NCBI RefSeq assembly: GCF_900091495.1
Contig: NZ_LT607413.1
Coordinates: 1,054,001-1,118,000, forward strand
Length of the DNA: 64,000 nucleotides
DNA from: Micromonospora echinospora
GTDB taxonomy: Bacteria > Actinomycetota > Actinomycetes > Mycobacteriales > Micromonosporaceae
Direction: 5' to 3'
Made by a program: the position numbers and the translations under genes. Shown here one piece after another: positions 37,901 through 46,370 of this stretch. Each line of letters begins with the position of its first letter. The first letter of the stretch is position 1. The notes under the pieces are model-generated. The model did not search any database. It saw only the letters and a program-made list of their open reading frames with translations, and was not told where the DNA came from.

Positions 37901-39045
37901 GACGGGCCGAGCCGGGTCAGCCGGGTCGCGTGGGCCAGCCGGCCACCAGCCTGCCAGTCCGTGACCACCAGTTTCGGCCGGGGGCCGTCCGGGTCGTCGA
38001 CGTGGACCGCGCGGGGCGACAGCGCCCGGTGTGCCAGCCGCCGCGCGTGGGCGTACTCGATGATCTCGCAGAGGTCCTGCACCAGCCGTAGGCGCTGCGC
38101 CAACGTGAGCGTGTCCCCGCGCCGGCGCAGCCACTGGTCCAGGCGCACCCACCCGGGGTCGTGGTCGAAGACGACTGCCGGCCCCCACGGGTGGTCGACA
38201 AGGTCGTACGCCCGCGCAATGCCCGGGTGGTGGATGCCTTGGAGCAGCCGGAACTCCCGCTCGGCTGCCCTGCGGATCGCCGGCACCTCGTGTTCGGCAG
38301 CCCGACTGGCCAGGTAGAACCGCACCCGGCGGACGAGGCCGGTGTCCAGCGTGTGACCAGCCAGAAAATCCTGCCAGCCGAGCCCTTCGGCGAACGGGCG
38401 GGGATGCAGCAGCAACTGCCCCACCTTGCGGTCGGCCACCGACGACCGGATCTTCGCCGCACGGACCAGGTCGACGATCTGTCGACCCCGATCCGGGTCG
38501 ATCCGGTCCACCGGGTCACGCGGCTGGGCCAGCAGCAGCTCCTGCTTGAGGCTGGGCAGCCCGGACGACGGATGGCCGTCCAACCCGTAGACGTGCTGGC
38601 GACCGATCGGGTCGAGCTCCGCGCGCATGTCCCGGGCGTGCAGGAAGACCGCCGCGCCGACGTACGGCACCTGGTCCTGGCGGCCCTGCTGCCGGGCGTA
38701 GTAGCGCATCACGCTCGCCAGCCGCCGGGCCTTGCGGTTGACCAGGATGGCGGGGTTGTCCTCGGGGATCAGTCGGGACGACGAGAAACGGCGCACCCAC
38801 TGGGTGCCGTCCCCCCTGATCGTGCCCTGCCAGTGTTTGAGTTCGAGCACGTAGAGCCCGCTGGGGGTGAGCACCAGGGCGTCGACCTCGTTGATCGAGC
38901 CGTCCGTGCCGACGAACTCGACGTTCGCCCAGACGTGGTACGGGTCGATGTCCGGCAGGTAACTCGCCAGCTCCCGCAGGCCGTCCTGCTCGTGCACGTG
39001 GGAACTCGGGTTGATCTGCTTCCAGCGCGGCGAGTCCTCACGCAT
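34921..39045 (-). CDS. pglW: BREX type 2 serine/threonine kinase PglW
   Basis: A 1374-residue protein starting at ATG 39045 behind GGAGGAG. Residues about 10-140 form a NERD (nuclease-related) domain. Residues about 240-370 resemble a protein kinase whose catalytic loop reads HRA (339-341) in place of HRD, so it is a likely pseudokinase. Residues about 525-790 form a complete kinase with K548 (LVLKVA), HRD at 635-637 (HRDLKPAN) and D660 in a DFS triplet. A helix-hairpin-helix-like segment and a long helical region follow. The order matches PglW of the S. coelicolor Pgl system. It heads the BREX locus, divergent from the GAF regulator. Confidence 0.93.
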   Translation of the reverse strand: MREDSPRWKQINPSSHVHEQDGLRELASYLPDIDPYHVWANVEFVGTDGSINEVDALVLTPSGLYVLELKHWQGTIRGDGTQWVRRFSSSRLIPEDNPAILVNRKARRLASVMRYYARQQGRQDQVPYVGAAVFLHARDMRAELDPIGRQHVYGLDGHPSSGLPSLKQELLLAQPRDPVDRIDPDRGRQIVDLVRAAKIRSSVADRKVGQLLLHPRPFAEGLGWQDFLAGHTLDTGLVRRVRFYLASRAAEHEVPAIRRAAEREFRLLQGIHHPGIARAYDLVDHPWGPAVVFDHDPGWVRLDQWLRRRGDTLTLAQRLRLVQDLCEIIEYAHARRLAHRALSPRAVHVDDPDGPRPKLVVTDWQAGGRLAHATRLTRLGPSSDPANLELFFDDEVRRYQAPEASTAAPSPGHQLDVFALGALAYRIFAGVAPANTPEELATAVRDSGLHLDAAVDGMPDALVTTVYDATRGDPAQRLAGVSAIRARLEKVWEDLTAPEPEPVIDPLHAHRGDVLDGGLTVKARLGSGATAVALLVTPPSGGEPLVLKVARDEQHSERLVAEGRTLAKLKHPQVAALVGEPLQVGGRTALLMESAGARTLAEDLRGGRLALDLLERYGRDLLDIVAYLDGQGIWHRDLKPANLAARPRPKDKQPHLCVFDFSLSSAPADQLVAGTVGYLDPFLGPPARLRYDAAAERFAAAVTLYEMATGTLPKWGENANPAAVSDEVTLDPAAFDSAVADRLVEFFARALARDAARRFDTVDEMTDAWRAIFQQVPQSAPTPGRPAVGLNRSSPLAAAELTARARSALERLNVHTVGELLDAEPSALTRAKGVPDATRKEILAQARVLRALLPGGEQPDSDTGDSGDRPLAHGVEALADTLLPPPSSRNRRLVAVLLGQAPTEDGAFLRWPSQSEVARATGRTQPQVSVLLAKQARTSWSTNPALRAVREEIVTLLDSRGGVMSAEELAEAVIAARGSHTEGPRRLPQAIGLVRAAVEAELTTGGDARVAIQRLRSSSTVLVGREPDDPSSDVTAADLLGYVVRLGRRTRELVAADPLPTRQRAVEELRRLPAPSGMALPGELRLLQLAAAGSNGEADVNAQGQLYPVGMAAERALRLSAGILLGQRLTPDQIRDRVRTRFPRAEELPGRPTLTDLLAAADIPLTWYPADRHYGPPAAPAAPTSTRLVTTHAPLLTLDAADEVGAKLTSAVERRAFLAVLAPRRRLAQARRALLDRLPLTEVDVTATLLTELRALGFPWEAIVAADNGSPTDADFRSLTELVQHHVVPAVSAAVAAADGPVLLTEAAPLVRYGQLRLLQELADPTRSRPAARLLLVAARRAEPAMLDGVQLPLTAPASQSVWLADPWLDRVTA

Positions 39046-39179
39046 CCGGTCGCTCCTCCGTTCCCTCGGTTTCTGCCGGGAGACTACCGGGGTGACCGGA
39101 CGCTGGGCACGGACCGTGTCCGGGGCTGCCCTTGGCGACCGGCGGTGAGCTGGGTCACGATGGGCGGGAGGAGGTGGCC

Positions 39180-40481
39180 GTGGCTGACCCGTGGCTCGCC
39201 CTGGAATTCGGTGCCGATCCCGGCGAACGGATCGCCCAGGTCGGTGCTGCCCACGAGGCTTTCCTCAGTGGCGGCACCAGCCAACGACAGGTACGCGACG
39301 TGGTGCACCGGTCGTGGCGGCGCTCGGTCGGGGCGCTCCTCGACCCGGAAGGCACCCCGCCGGTCGAACTGACCGGGGACGACCTGGAGAGCTACCGGGC
39401 GGCCCATCCGCTGGCCCGGGTGCTGCCGCTCTTCCGGGACCTGCTCGGCGGGATCGCCGAGGACGGGGCCCACCTGATGGCGGTCTGCGACGCGTATGGG
39501 CGGCTGCTCTGGGTGGAGGGGCATCCGGGGGTGCTGCGGCGGGCCGAGCGGATGAACTTCGTGCCCGGCGCGCGGTGGGACGAGGCGCACGCCGGCACCA
39601 ACGCCCCGGGCACCGCCCTCGCGGTCGACCACAGCGTGCAGATCTTCGCCACCGAGCACTTCAGCCGGCCGGTCCAGCCCTGGACCTGCGCCGCCGCGCC
39701 GATCCACGACCCGCTCACCGGGCGACTGCTCGGCGCGGTCGACATCACCGGCGGCGACCACCTGGCTAACCCGCAGAGCCTGGCGCTGGTCCGGGCCACC
39801 GCGCGGGCGGCCGAGGCGTGGCTGGCCGGGCCGCTGGGCCAGGGCGGGCCGGTCGAGCCGGACGTGGTCACGGTGACCGCGCTCGGGCGGGACGAGGCGG
39901 AACTGCGGGTCGCCGGGCGGCGGGTCCGGCTCGGTCGCCGGCACAGCGAACTGCTCGTGCTGCTGCTCCAGCATCCGGAGGGGCGGACCGGGGAGCAGCT
40001 CGGCCTGGACCTCTACGGCGACGACCGGCTGCACCCGGTCACCCTGCGCGCCGAGATGTCCCGGCTGCGCCGCATCCTCGGCCCGGAGCTGCTCGACTCC
40101 CGCCCGTACCGGCTGCGCGGGACCGTCCGGGCGGACTTCCGTACCGTCGTGGAACTGCTGGAACGCGGTGAGGTGGCGGGCGCGCTCGACGCGTACCCGG
40201 GAAGTCTGCTGCCCGCCTCGGACGCGCCGGGAGTGGCGCGACTGCGCCGGCTGGTCGACGGGCAGGTACGCGCGGCGGTGCTGGCCGGCGATGACCCGGC
40301 GCTGCTCACGGCCTGGACCACCACGCCCGCCGGGGCCGACGACCTGGCCGCGTGGCAGGCGCTGGCGCGGGCCTTGCCGCCGGGCGCGCCCCGCCGGCCG
40401 CTCGCGACGGCCCGGGTCCAGCAGCTCATGCGGGAGTACGGACTCACCGGCGCAACGTCGTTGCAACGTCCCGGTAACTAG
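39180..40481 (+). CDS. GAF-domain transcriptional regulator of the aldehyde dehydrogenase operon
   Basis: A 433-residue regulator starting at GTG 39180, six bases after GGAGGAG; GTG 39174 is an alternative. Residues about 20-220 resemble the N-terminal GAF/sensor half of AcoR-type activators ([37 protein letters not shown]). No AAA+ sigma-54 domain follows; instead there is a winged-helix-like C-terminal domain (about 255-340), so it should act with ordinary RNA polymerase. It precedes the exaC-like gene by 44 bp on the same strand, so it probably senses an alcohol or aldehyde and controls that operon. Confidence 0.85.
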   Translation: MADPWLALEFGADPGERIAQVGAAHEAFLSGGTSQRQVRDVVHRSWRRSVGALLDPEGTPPVELTGDDLESYRAAHPLARVLPLFRDLLGGIAEDGAHLMAVCDAYGRLLWVEGHPGVLRRAERMNFVPGARWDEAHAGTNAPGTALAVDHSVQIFATEHFSRPVQPWTCAAAPIHDPLTGRLLGAVDITGGDHLANPQSLALVRATARAAEAWLAGPLGQGGPVEPDVVTVTALGRDEAELRVAGRRVRLGRRHSELLVLLLQHPEGRTGEQLGLDLYGDDRLHPVTLRAEMSRLRRILGPELLDSRPYRLRGTVRADFRTVVELLERGEVAGALDAYPGSLLPASDAPGVARLRRLVDGQVRAAVLAGDDPALLTAWTTTPAGADDLAAWQALARALPPGAPRRPLATARVQQLMREYGLTGATSLQRPGN

Positions 40482-40525
40482 CGTGGCCGCCGTCACATCC
40501 TTCCGGACGGACGGCGGAGGTACCC

Positions 40526-42031
40526 ATGACGCGCTACGACGCGCCGACGCACTGGCAGTCCCGGTACGACCACTTCATCGGCGGTGAATACGTCGCACCG
40601 CACGGCGGCCGGTACTTCGAGAATCCGACGCCGGTGACCGGACAGACGTTCTGCGAGGTGGCACGGGGCACCGCCGCGGACGTGGAGAAGGCACTCGACG
40701 CGGCGCACGGCGCGGCCGACGCCTGGGGACGCACGCCGGTGGCCGAGCGGGCCCTGCTGCTCAACCGGATCGCCGACCGGATGCAGGAGCACCTGGAGGA
40801 CCTCGCGGTCGCCGAGACCTGGGAGAACGGCAAGCCGGTCCGGGAGACCCTGGCCGCCGACATCCCCCTCGCCATCGACCACTTCCGGTACTTCGCCGGG
40901 GCGATCCGGGCGCAGGAGGGTTCCCTCGGCGAACTGGACGACGACACGGTGGCGTACCACTTCCACGAGCCGCTCGGCGTGGTCGGGCAGATCATCCCGT
41001 GGAACTTCCCGCTGCTCATGGCGACCTGGAAGCTCGCCCCGGCGCTGGCCGCCGGAAACGCGGTGGTGCTCAAGCCGGCCGAGCAGACCCCGGCGTCGAT
41101 CCACTACTGGCTCTCGCTGGTGGCCGACCTGCTCCCGCCCGGCGTGGTCAACATCGTCAACGGCTTCGGCGTCGAGGCGGGCAAGCCCCTGGCGTCCTCG
41201 CCCCGGGTGGCGAAGGTGGCGTTCACCGGGGAGACCACCACCGGGCGGCTGATCATGCAGTACGCCAGCGAGAACATCAAACCGGTCACCCTGGAACTGG
41301 GCGGCAAGAGCCCGAACATCTTCTTCGACGACGTCAGCGCGGCGAACGACGACTTCTTCGACAAGGCGCTGGAAGGGTTCACCATGTTCGCCCTGAACCA
41401 GGGTGAGGTGTGCACCTGTCCGTCGCGGGCGCTGGTCCAGCAGGGACACTACGCCGACTTCCTGCCCGCCGCCGTCGAGCGGACGAAGGCCGTCCGGCAG
41501 GGGCACCCGCTGGACACCGAGACGATGATCGGGGCGCAGGCGTCCAACGACCAGTTGGAGAAGATCCTGTCGTACCTGGACATCGGCCGGAAGGAGGGCG
41601 CGAAGGTGCTCACCGGCGGCGAGCGCGCCGACCTGGGCGGTGAGCTGTCCGGCGGGTACTACGTGCAGCCGACCGTCTTCGAGGGCGACAACTCGATGCG
41701 GATCTTCCAGGAGGAGATCTTCGGCCCGGTGGTGTCGGTGACCTCCTTCGCCGACCTGGCCGACGCCGTCAAGATCGCCAACGACACCCTGTACGGGCTG
41801 GGTGCCGGCGTCTGGACCCGGGACATGAACACCGCGTACCGGGCGGGCCGGGCCATCCAGGCCGGCCGGGTCTGGACGAACTGCTACCACGCGTACCCGG
41901 CGCACGCCGCGTTCGGCGGGTACAAGCAGTCCGGCATCGGCCGGGAGAACCACAAGATGATGCTGGAGCACTACCAGCAGACCAAGAACCTGCTGGTCAG
42001 CTACTCCACCAAGAAGCTCGGCTTCTTCTGA
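40526..42031 (+). CDS. exaC: ExaC-type aldehyde dehydrogenase
   Basis: A 501-residue NAD-dependent aldehyde dehydrogenase, the length of the AldB/ExaC acetaldehyde dehydrogenases. Motifs are [32 protein letters not shown] and GEVCTCPSR with the catalytic Cys, followed by EEIFGPVVS and [14 protein letters not shown]. The substrate is probably acetaldehyde or another short aldehyde from alcohol breakdown. The stop codon overlaps the start of the DUF779 gene by one base; the exaC-DUF779 pairing with an upstream AcoR-like regulator is typical. Confidence 0.92.
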   Translation: MTRYDAPTHWQSRYDHFIGGEYVAPHGGRYFENPTPVTGQTFCEVARGTAADVEKALDAAHGAADAWGRTPVAERALLLNRIADRMQEHLEDLAVAETWENGKPVRETLAADIPLAIDHFRYFAGAIRAQEGSLGELDDDTVAYHFHEPLGVVGQIIPWNFPLLMATWKLAPALAAGNAVVLKPAEQTPASIHYWLSLVADLLPPGVVNIVNGFGVEAGKPLASSPRVAKVAFTGETTTGRLIMQYASENIKPVTLELGGKSPNIFFDDVSAANDDFFDKALEGFTMFALNQGEVCTCPSRALVQQGHYADFLPAAVERTKAVRQGHPLDTETMIGAQASNDQLEKILSYLDIGRKEGAKVLTGGERADLGGELSGGYYVQPTVFEGDNSMRIFQEEIFGPVVSVTSFADLADAVKIANDTLYGLGAGVWTRDMNTAYRAGRAIQAGRVWTNCYHAYPAHAAFGGYKQSGIGRENHKMMLEHYQQTKNLLVSYSTKKLGFF

Positions 42032-42555
42032 TGTCCGGCGGCCCCGACGCGGCGAAGCCCGGCGGGCCGGGCGCGGTCGTGCCCAGCGGTCCCGACGCGG
42101 TGGTGTCCGGCGGTCCCGACGCGGTGGTGCCCAGCGGTCCCGACGCGGTGGTGCCCGGGGGGCCGGGCGGCGGGGTGTCGCCCGGCCCGGGGAGACGGTC
42201 GGGTGCCACCGCGTCACCCGTCACCCTGGCCCCCGCGGCGGCCGAGCTGATCCGGTCGCTACGGGGGCAGCACGGGCCGCTGATGTTCCACCAGTCCGGG
42301 GGCTGCTGCGACGGCAGCGCGCCGATGTGCTTCCCGGCCGGCGAGTTCCGGACCGGGGCGTCGGACGTCCGGCTGGCGGCTCTGGAGGTCGAGGGGGTTC
42401 CGGAGCCGGTCGAGTTCTGGATGTCGGCGAGCCAGTGGGAGCTGTGGCGGCACACCACGTTGACCGTGGACGTGGTGCCCGGCCGGGGCAGCGGATTCTC
42501 ACTGGAGGCCCCGGAGGGCGTCCGCTTCCTCATCCGCTCCGATCTGGCCACCTGA
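42031..42555 (+). CDS. DUF779 protein
   Basis: The conserved part (about 60-174) matches DUF779, a small Cys-rich protein found with ExaC-type aldehyde dehydrogenases: HQSGGCCDGSAPMCFP, with a CC-x5-C cluster that could bind metal, then FWMSASQWELWRHT and a final GVRFLIRS. The first 55 residues are a low-complexity GPDAVV repeat not found in the family, encoded by 24-bp DNA repeats, so translation may really begin at a later GTG. ATG 42031 overlaps the exaC stop (TGATG), which supports coupled translation from there. Confidence 0.85.
   Translation: MSGGPDAAKPGGPGAVVPSGPDAVVSGGPDAVVPSGPDAVVPGGPGGGVSPGPGRRSGATASPVTLAPAAAELIRSLRGQHGPLMFHQSGGCCDGSAPMCFPAGEFRTGASDVRLAALEVEGVPEPVEFWMSASQWELWRHTTLTVDVVPGRGSGFSLEAPEGVRFLIRSDLAT
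42082..42153. repeat. Three 24-bp tandem repeats in the DUF779 gene
   Basis: Units at 42082-42105, 42106-42129 and 42130-42153 differ by only a few bases and encode an eight-residue PSGPDAVV/SGGPDAVV repeat. Copy number changes keep the frame. Confidence 0.85.
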
Positions 42556-42570
42556 CGCTTCGCGGGCGTG

Positions 42571-42618
42571 GATCGTGGTGGCGACGTGCCCCCGGAGGGG
42601 CCGGTCGTCACCACGATC
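42571..42618. terminator. Bidirectional hairpin terminator
   Basis: Arms 42571-42592 and 42597-42618 pair over 22 bp with three mismatches around a 4-nt loop. It lies between the convergent DUF779 and G5/Excalibur genes. Confidence 0.75.
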
Positions 42619-42632
42619 GTCTCCGGGACGGA

Positions 42633-43307
42633 TCAGTTCTTCTCGTCGCAGCCGACGCCGTTGCCGTTGCGGTCGAGGCGGTAGACGTCGGAACCGGTCA
42701 CCTTGACGGTGCCGGTGACCCAGGCCGGGCCGTCGCCCCGTCCGGCGCAGTCGACGTCCTCGGCGACCGGCACGCAGCCGCTGTAGTTCGGGTCGCACGC
42801 CGCCGTGGTGGCCGTCCCGACCGCCACCACCTGGGTGACCGGGGCCCGGGTGACCGCCGAGCGGAGCAGCCGCTTGTCGGTCGGCTCACCGTCGACATGG
42901 ATCACCTCGTAGGTCAGCGTCTTCACCCCGGTGACCCCCCGGATGCGGACCTTCTGCTGCCCCTCGGGCAGGGCCGGGTCGTCCACGATCTGCACCGGGA
43001 AGGGAATCCGGGCCGTCTCGGTGACCTGCTTCGTCTCCACCTTTCCCGGCGGGGACGGGCTCCCGGTCGCCGGCGTGGGCGGCGGCGTGTCCGGGCCGGA
43101 CCACTCCGCGAGCGGTCCCTGTGCCGCCGGTGCCCCGCCGGGGCGGATGCCGAACAGCGCGCCGACCACCGTCAGCTCCGCGCCGCAGGTGAGCACGAAG
43201 GTGAGCATCCCGGCGAGGAGCGCCACCGTGGTCCGGCCACCGGAGCCGCCGCTGGCCGGACGCGGCCGGTCGGCGCCCTTGCGACGGGACGACCGAGAAG
43301 ACGTCAT
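42633..43307 (-). CDS. Membrane-anchored G5 / Excalibur-domain protein, second paralogue
   Basis: A 224-residue protein with a basic N-terminus, one transmembrane helix (about 28-52), a Pro-rich stalk, a G5 domain (about 85-155) and an Excalibur-like end (CDPNYSGCVP, DRNGNGVGCD). It shares domain order and many residues with the 9018-9812 protein and, like it, sits against a hairpin terminator. A cell-surface role is inferred. ATG 43307 is chosen because the sequence upstream in frame does not look like protein; it lacks a clear ribosome-binding site. Confidence 0.82.
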   Translation of the reverse strand: MTSSRSSRRKGADRPRPASGGSGGRTTVALLAGMLTFVLTCGAELTVVGALFGIRPGGAPAAQGPLAEWSGPDTPPPTPATGSPSPPGKVETKQVTETARIPFPVQIVDDPALPEGQQKVRIRGVTGVKTLTYEVIHVDGEPTDKRLLRSAVTRAPVTQVVAVGTATTAACDPNYSGCVPVAEDVDCAGRGDGPAWVTGTVKVTGSDVYRLDRNGNGVGCDEKN

Positions 43308-43368
43308 GAAGGAAGTTTCGATCGCATCGCACGTGGTGGCAATGGCCAAGCTGCTGCCACCCCACCGG

Positions 43369-44178
43369 CTAGCCGGGAGTCGGGCGGCTGGCGGATCGGG
43401 AGGTGCGGACGGTGGTGGACAGCACGAGGAGCAGGGCGATCGCGAACATGGCGGTGCCGACCACGTTGACCTGCGGCGGGATGCCCCGCTGGGCGGCACC
43501 CCAGACGTACATCGGGAAGGTGACCGTGCTGCCGGCGTTGAAGTTGGTGACGATGAAGTCGTCGAAGGAGAGGGAGAAGGCGAGCAGCGCGGCGGCGACG
43601 ATCCCGGGCAGCGCCAACGGCAGGGTGACCCGCCGGAAGGTCTGCCACTCGCTGGCGTAGAGGTCCATCGCGGCCTCCTCCAGCCGCCGGTCCATGCCGG
43701 TCAGCCGCGCCTTCACCGTCACCACCACGAACGACAGGCAGAACATGACGTGGGCGACGACGACGGTCCAGAAGCCCTGCGGCACACCGGCGGAGACGAA
43801 GAGGGCGAGCAGGGACGTGCCCATGACCAGTTCGGGGGTCGCCATCGGCAGGAAGACCAGCACGTCGACGGTGGCCCGGCCACGGAACCGGTGCCGGGTC
43901 AGGGCGAACGCCATCAGCGTCCCGAGCACGGTGGCGGCCACCGTGGCGAGGAAGCCGATCTGCACGCTACGGACCACCGCGTCGCACATCTCGACGCTCG
44001 CGCACGGGTTCCGCCAGTTGTCGAGGGTGAACTCCTGGAAGTCGTAGGAGAGACGGCTCGCCGGCCGGTTGAACGACAGGGCGGCCACCACGGCGACCGG
44101 CAGGAGCAGGTAACCGAGGACGAGCACGGCCACCCCGACCACCCATCGGTCGGCCAGCCAGCGGAGGGCGCGCGTCAT
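43369..44178 (-). CDS. potC: Polyamine-type ABC transporter permease (PotC-like)
   Basis: A 269-residue permease with about six transmembrane helices and the BPD_transp_1 EAA loop (EEAAMDLYASEWQTFRRVTLP), which docks on the ATPase. An Asn/Arg/Cys-containing extracytoplasmic loop lies after helix 1. The order potD-potA-potB-potC makes this the second permease. ATG 44178 follows GAAGAG; GTG 44187 is an alternative. The transporter imports spermidine/putrescine or a related cation; the substrate is not certain from sequence. Confidence 0.87.
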   Translation of the reverse strand: MTRALRWLADRWVVGVAVLVLGYLLLPVAVVAALSFNRPASRLSYDFQEFTLDNWRNPCASVEMCDAVVRSVQIGFLATVAATVLGTLMAFALTRHRFRGRATVDVLVFLPMATPELVMGTSLLALFVSAGVPQGFWTVVVAHVMFCLSFVVVTVKARLTGMDRRLEEAAMDLYASEWQTFRRVTLPLALPGIVAAALLAFSLSFDDFIVTNFNAGSTVTFPMYVWGAAQRGIPPQVNVVGTAMFAIALLLVLSTTVRTSRSASRPTPG

Positions 44179-44230
44179 CGGGGCCACTCTTCGTTCGCGG
44201 CTGAAGGGCTCCGCGCTGCGCTCCTCGCGC

Positions 44231-45154
44231 TCACCGGAGCCCCTTCCCAGCGCCGCTGTGGCGCAGGTAGCCGAAGACCACCGCGAGGACCGCCGCCATC
44301 AGCAGGAAGGAGAGCGCGGCACCCTGCGGGTAGTCCAGCCGGACCAGGAACGCCGAGTCGATCACGTTGCCGATCATGTACTCGTTCGGCGTGCCGAGCA
44401 GTTCGGCGTTGATGTAGTCGCCGCTGGCCGGAATGAAGAAGAGCAGCGTCCCGGCGGTCAGGCCGGGCATGGACAGCGGCAGCACGACCCGGCGGAACGT
44501 CTGCGTCGGGCCGGCGTACAGGTCGCCCGCCGCCTCCAGCAGCCGCGGGTCGAGCCGCTCCAGGCTCGCGTACAGCGGCAGCACCAGGAAGGGCAGGAAG
44601 TTGTACGTCAGCCCGAGCACCACCGCGACCGGCGTGGCCAGCAGCCGCCCGTCGGCGTCGAGGAGACCGACGTCGCGCAGCAGCCCGACCAGGGCGCCGT
44701 TGTCCGACAGGATGGTCTTCCAGGCCAGCGTACGGACCAGGAAGCTGGTGAACATCGGGGCGACCACGCACACCAGCAGGACGTTGCGCCAGCGTCCCGC
44801 CTTCCGGGCGATCGCGTACGCCAGCGGGTAGCCGAGCAGCAGCGCCAGCGCGCACGCGGCGCCGGCGTAGAGGAACGAGCGTCCGAACTGCGGCCAGTAC
44901 GTCGCCACCGCGTCCGGATAGTTGCCGAACGCCCAGGTCATCGCGTACCCGGTGGCCAGCGAGCCGGCCGGGTCGTAGAGGCTGGCGGCGGCGAGCTGAC
45001 CCAGCGGCACGACGAAGAAGACCGTCAGCCAGGCCGCCCCCGGCAGCAGGAGCAGGTACGGCAGCAGCCGGTGCCGCCCGGGGCGCGGTGGACGGGCCGA
45101 GGTGGTCCCGGTGGTCGGGCCGGTGCCGCCCGGCAGGTGGGCGAACGCGGTCAC
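44231..45154 (-). CDS. potB: Polyamine-type ABC transporter permease (PotB-like)
   Basis: A 307-residue permease with a short Pro-rich N-terminus, six predicted transmembrane helices and the EAA-type loop LEAAGDLYAGPTQTFRRVVLP. It sits between the ATPase (61 bp upstream) and PotC (52 bp downstream). That last gap and its own 3' end hold a short hairpin (44206-44213 with 44235-44242). Together with PotC it forms the membrane channel of the importer. Confidence 0.87.
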   Translation of the reverse strand: MTAFAHLPGGTGPTTGTTSARPPRPGRHRLLPYLLLLPGAAWLTVFFVVPLGQLAAASLYDPAGSLATGYAMTWAFGNYPDAVATYWPQFGRSFLYAGAACALALLLGYPLAYAIARKAGRWRNVLLVCVVAPMFTSFLVRTLAWKTILSDNGALVGLLRDVGLLDADGRLLATPVAVVLGLTYNFLPFLVLPLYASLERLDPRLLEAAGDLYAGPTQTFRRVVLPLSMPGLTAGTLLFFIPASGDYINAELLGTPNEYMIGNVIDSAFLVRLDYPQGAALSFLLMAAVLAVVFGYLRHSGAGKGLR

Positions 45155-45215
45155 GCCAGGACCCGGCGGGGTCCGGCCCGGTGGGGTGACCTGGGTGCGG
45201 CGTTGGCGGGGGCGG

Positions 45216-46370
45216 TCACGGGGCCACCGTCACCGGCTCGTCCCGCGACGGGCTGCGCCGGTCGGCCGGACCGGTGGCGCGGGGCAGCAGGAAGGCGTGC
45301 TCCGGTCGCCAGTACGCGACCACGGACGCGCCGACGGGGTACCGCCCCTCGGTGCCGTTGTTGGCCGAGAACACCGACAGGTCGGCTCCGGCACCGGTGC
45401 GGACCAGGTACTGGGTGCTCACCCCGACGTAGGCGACGTCGCCGACCACTCCGGCGACGTGCTGGTGCCCGGCGGGGACCTGGTCGGCGGAGGCGGCGAG
45501 ACGCAGCTTCTCCGGGCGTACCCCGAGGTGGACCGGCCCCCGGTCGACGCGGGCGCGGGCGACGGGCACGGTGAAGCGCGCGCCGTGCGCGGTCACCGCG
45601 ACCTCGCTCCCGGTCGGCCCGGCGGCCTCGGCGGCGAGCAGGTTGGACTGGCCGAGGAAGTTCGCCACGAACACGGTGGCGGGGAACTCATAGAGGTCGG
45701 CGGGGGTGCCGATCTGTTCGATCCGCCCGGCGTCCATCACCGCGACCGTGTCGGCCATCGTCATGGCCTCCTCCTGGTCGTGGGTGACGTGTACGAAGGT
45801 GGTGCCCACCTCGGTCTGGATCCGCTTCAGTTCGCTCTGCATCTGCCGGCGCAGCCTCAGGTCGAGCGCGCCGAGGGGCTCGTCGAGCAGGAGCACCTGA
45901 GGTTGGTTGATCAGTGCGCGGGCCAGCGCGACCCGTTGCTGCTGCCCGCCGGAGAGCTCCGCGGGGCGACGCCGCTCGAACCCGTCGAGCTGCACCAGGG
46001 CGAGCATCCGCTCGACCTGGGGGCGGACCTGACGGATGCCCCGCCGGCGCAGACCGAAGGCGACGTTCTCGGCGACGTCGAGGTGCGGGAAGAGAGCATA
46101 GCTCTGGAAGACGGTGTTGACCGGCCGCCGGTACGGGCGCAGCCGGCTGATGTCCTGCTCGCCGAGGAGGACCCGCCCGGCGGTTGGTTCCTCCAGCCCG
46201 GCGACCATGCGCAGGGTGGTGGTCTTGCCGGAACCGGATGCCCCGAGCAGGGCGAAGAAGGACCCCTGCGGGACGGTGAGGGTGAGGTCGTCGACGGCGG
46301 TGACGGCACCGAACCGCTTGGTCAGGTCGACCAGTCTCAGGTCCCCGGGGGGTGTCTGGGTCGCCATCAC
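45216..46370 (-). CDS. potA: Polyamine-type ABC transporter ATP-binding protein (PotA-like)
   Basis: A 384-residue ABC ATPase. Walker A is GASGSGKTT (about 44-52), the signature is LSGGQQQRVALARAL, Walker B is VLLLDEPLGALD and the switch His is in THDQEEA. The C-terminal third is a TOBE (transport-associated OB) regulatory domain, as in PotA/MalK. It powers the PotBC permease. Its start overlaps the potD stop by 4 bp. Confidence 0.92.
   Translation of the reverse strand: MMATQTPPGDLRLVDLTKRFGAVTAVDDLTLTVPQGSFFALLGASGSGKTTTLRMVAGLEEPTAGRVLLGEQDISRLRPYRRPVNTVFQSYALFPHLDVAENVAFGLRRRGIRQVRPQVERMLALVQLDGFERRRPAELSGGQQQRVALARALINQPQVLLLDEPLGALDLRLRRQMQSELKRIQTEVGTTFVHVTHDQEEAMTMADTVAVMDAGRIEQIGTPADLYEFPATVFVANFLGQSNLLAAEAAGPTGSEVAVTAHGARFTVPVARARVDRGPVHLGVRPEKLRLAASADQVPAGHQHVAGVVGDVAYVGVSTQYLVRTGAGADLSVFSANNGTEGRYPVGASVVAYWRPEHAFLLPRATGPADRRSPSRDEPVTVAP

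Noticed and set aside
44206..44242. Hairpin (8-bp arms) at the potB/potC junction as a terminator or attenuator
   Set aside because: Arms are short, it overlaps the potB stop, and similar GGGCTCCG-type sequence is common in these genomes; evidence is too weak for a feature.
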